Origin: Hyphomicrobiales bacterium | Lineage (GTDB): Bacteria; Pseudomonadota; Alphaproteobacteria; Rhizobiales; Rhizobiaceae | DNA length: 64,000 nt | Direction of reading: 5' to 3' | Assembly: GCA_900473185.1 (NCBI GenBank) | Contig: UCKU01000036.1 | Span: 1 to 64,000 of the forward strand | Shown here: positions 62,629-64,000 of the stretch, piece by piece | How the letters are laid out: each line of letters opens with the position of its first letter | How positions within the stretch are numbered: the stretch's first letter is position 1 | Translations under genes and position numbers: made by a program | Notes under the pieces: model-generated | The model's input: only the letters and a program-made list of their open reading frames with translations | What the model was told of the DNA's origin: nothing | Databases searched by the model: none

Positions 62629-63921
62629 TCAGTCCTGCAATGCGTGAACCAGCGTGCCCCCGACATAGGTCGCAACGGCCCGCCCGCTGAAGCGCGCATC
62701 CTCAAACGGCGTGTTCTTCGAGCGGGAGAGAAGCATGTCCTTGGAGACAAGCCAAGGTTCTTCGAGATCGATCAGGGCGATATCGGCCTTGGCGCCGGGC
62801 TTCAGCGTGCCGGCATCGAGGCCGAAGATCTGTGCTGGCCGCGTCGACATGGCATCGATCAGCCGCATCAGGCTGACCTGTTCGCTGTGATAAAGCCGTA
62901 GCGCTGCCGGGAGCATCGTCTCCAGTCCGACCGCACCATCTTCGGCCTCGGCGAAGGGAAGGCGCTTGGTATCGACATCCTGCGGGTCATGCGAGGAGAC
63001 GATGATATCGATCGCGCCTTTTGCCAGCGCATCCACCATTGCAACCCGGTCGTCTTCGGAGCGCAGCGGTGGATAGAGCTTGAAGAAGGTCCGGTATTCG
63101 CCGATGTCGTTCTCGTTGAGCGCCAGATTGTTGATCGAAACACCGCAGGTGACCTTCACGCCGCGCGAGCGGGCAAGCTCGATCGCCTCGACCGATTCCG
63201 GCACGGAGATCATCGCCGCATGGTAATTGCCGCGCGTCAGCTGGGCAATGCGCAGGTCGCGTTCGAGCGGGATCAACTCCGCTTCCTTCGGAATACCGGA
63301 GAGGCCGAGCCAGCTCGCAAGCAGGCCTTCATGCATGACACCGTTGGCGCCGAGATATTTGTCACGCGTGGCGCAGGAAAGGACCGCGCCGAATTCGCGT
63401 GCATAGGTCATCACCCGGCGCAGCACCTGTGTATCGGAGATGCTGGAATGCGCGTCGGTGAAGGCGACGGCGCCGGCCTGCATCAGGAGGCCGATTTCGG
63501 TCATCTCCTCACCAGCGAGCCCCTTGGTAATGGCCGCTGCCGGGTAGACATTGACGACGGCCGTATCCCGCGCCGTCTTCTTGACGAACTCGACGAGTGC
63601 GATGTCGTCGATGACGGGATGCGTATCCGGCATCATGATGATGGAGGTCACACCGCCCGCTGCCGCAGCTCGGCTTGCCGAAGCGATCGTCTCGCGATGC
63701 TCGCCGCCGGGCTCGCCGATATGGACACGTGCATCGACGAGGCCAGGCGTTGCGACGAGGCCGGTGCAATCGCGCACGATAGCCCCTGCGGGGGTACCCT
63801 GATTCTGCGCATCCTTGCCGGCCGCAACGATCAGCCCGTCCTTGACGATAACAGTGCCAACCTCGTCGAGATTGCGGGAAGGGTCGATGATGCGGACGTT
63901 TTTGAGGACGAGATTGCTCAT
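62629..63921 (-). CDS. pyrC: dihydroorotase-like protein, probably non-catalytic (PyrC')
   Basis: 430 residues of amidohydrolase fold. The dihydroorotase metal motifs are changed: DxHxH is DARVH (Arg65 in place of the first His), the later His motif is SCATRD (181-187), the HH pair is VSINNL, and the catalytic Asp of TDHAPH is Ser310 (SSHDPQ). This is the pattern of PyrC' proteins, which lack activity but are needed to assemble aspartate transcarbamoylase in Pseudomonas. It overlaps the end of pyrB by 4 bp (ATGA), as pyrC' genes do. If so, the active dihydroorotase must be encoded elsewhere. Confidence 0.85.
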   Translation of the reverse strand: MSNLVLKNVRIIDPSRNLDEVGTVIVKDGLIVAAGKDAQNQGTPAGAIVRDCTGLVATPGLVDARVHIGEPGGEHRETIASASRAAAAGGVTSIIMMPDTHPVIDDIALVEFVKKTARDTAVVNVYPAAAITKGLAGEEMTEIGLLMQAGAVAFTDAHSSISDTQVLRRVMTYAREFGAVLSCATRDKYLGANGVMHEGLLASWLGLSGIPKEAELIPLERDLRIAQLTRGNYHAAMISVPESVEAIELARSRGVKVTCGVSINNLALNENDIGEYRTFFKLYPPLRSEDDRVAMVDALAKGAIDIIVSSHDPQDVDTKRLPFAEAEDGAVGLETMLPAALRLYHSEQVSLMRLIDAMSTRPAQIFGLDAGTLKPGAKADIALIDLEEPWLVSKDMLLSRSKNTPFEDARFSGRAVATYVGGTLVHALQD

Positions 63922-64000
63922 GCGCCCACTCCATCAGTGCGGGGACCCTGGTTCTGGGAAACCAGCAGCGTCTCCATGACAGCCATGCGTACCGCGACCC
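63918..64000 (-). CDS. pyrB: aspartate carbamoyltransferase, C-terminal end (partial)
   Basis: Only the last 26 residues and the stop are inside the window: VAVRMAVMETLLVSQNQGPR and then TDGVGA. The R-x-A-V-x-x-A-L-L-type end is that of catalytic ATCase subunits, and the position immediately before a dihydroorotase-like gene with a 4-bp overlap supports it. The gene continues beyond the right edge. Confidence 0.8.
   Translation of the reverse strand, partial: VAVRMAVMETLLVSQNQGPRTDGVGA

Overview
The window is chromosomal DNA of an alphaproteobacterium of the order Hyphomicrobiales (Rhizobiales), most likely Rhizobium or a close relative. The signs are: the order clpP-clpX-lon-hupB; a nuoA-N cluster followed by birA, rnj, mce, a DUF1467 gene, proS and lolCD; a divK-pleD pair next to rpmG; a GTTC-N7-GTTC LexA box; CTTGAC-type promoters; an FMN riboswitch before a RibN-like transporter; and two copies of a ~103-bp double-palindrome repeat of the RIME type. 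Coding sequence is GC-rich and tightly packed. I see no phage, insertion sequence, CRISPR array or plasmid functions. This is core genome with a few accessory genes.

Layout. 0.1-2.8 kb: a cytochrome P450 and a membrane diguanylate cyclase, both on the minus strand, separated by a RIME-like repeat. 3-8.7 kb: proteostasis genes clpP, clpX and lon, then hupB. 8.8-13.9 kb: FMN riboswitch and ribN, a secreted phytase-like esterase behind a perfect PHO box, an aldo/keto reductase and a cupin. 14.2-14.4 kb: two identical tRNA-Asp genes. 14.6-30.9 kb: the 14 complex I genes, with two extra genes inserted and a NuoE that carries a long C-terminal helix-hairpin-helix extension. 30.8-38.1 kb: birA, rnj, mce, DUF1467, proS, lolC, lolD. 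38.1-45.6 kb: a DUF5680 gene, a 28-residue membrane peptide gene, dnaE, a divergent MFS/HxlR pair and an L,D-transpeptidase. 45.7-50.5 kb: an acetyltransferase-TPR fusion, the second RIME copy, SOS-controlled dinB, a GNAT protein, a HAD-like protein and a DUF3572 protein. 50.6-53.3 kb: divK-pleD, a probable small RNA and rpmG. 53.4-64 kb: MFS, DUF983, rnr, topA, a small ORF, dprA, plsY, a dihydroorotase-like pyrC' and the 3' end of pyrB.

How the genes work together. ClpXP and Lon are the main soluble AAA+ proteases and are probably under heat-shock-type control. The nuo genes encode the proton-pumping NADH:quinone oxidoreductase. DivK and PleD belong to the cell-cycle phosphorelay and c-di-GMP system. 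The pyrB-pyrC' pair probably encodes an aspartate transcarbamoylase with a non-catalytic dihydroorotase-like partner, because the PyrC-like protein has lost most of its metal-binding motifs.

The points most worth a second look are: the shared helix-hairpin-helix domain in NuoE and in the gene between nuoF and nuoG; the PHO box before the phytase-like gene; the inactive-looking PyrC; the SOS box and zinc motif of DinB; the RIME copies that supply stop codons; two non-coding RNA candidates (pleD-rpmG and upstream of proS); and the 28-residue membrane peptide. I did not find a clear-cut undescribed multi-gene system.
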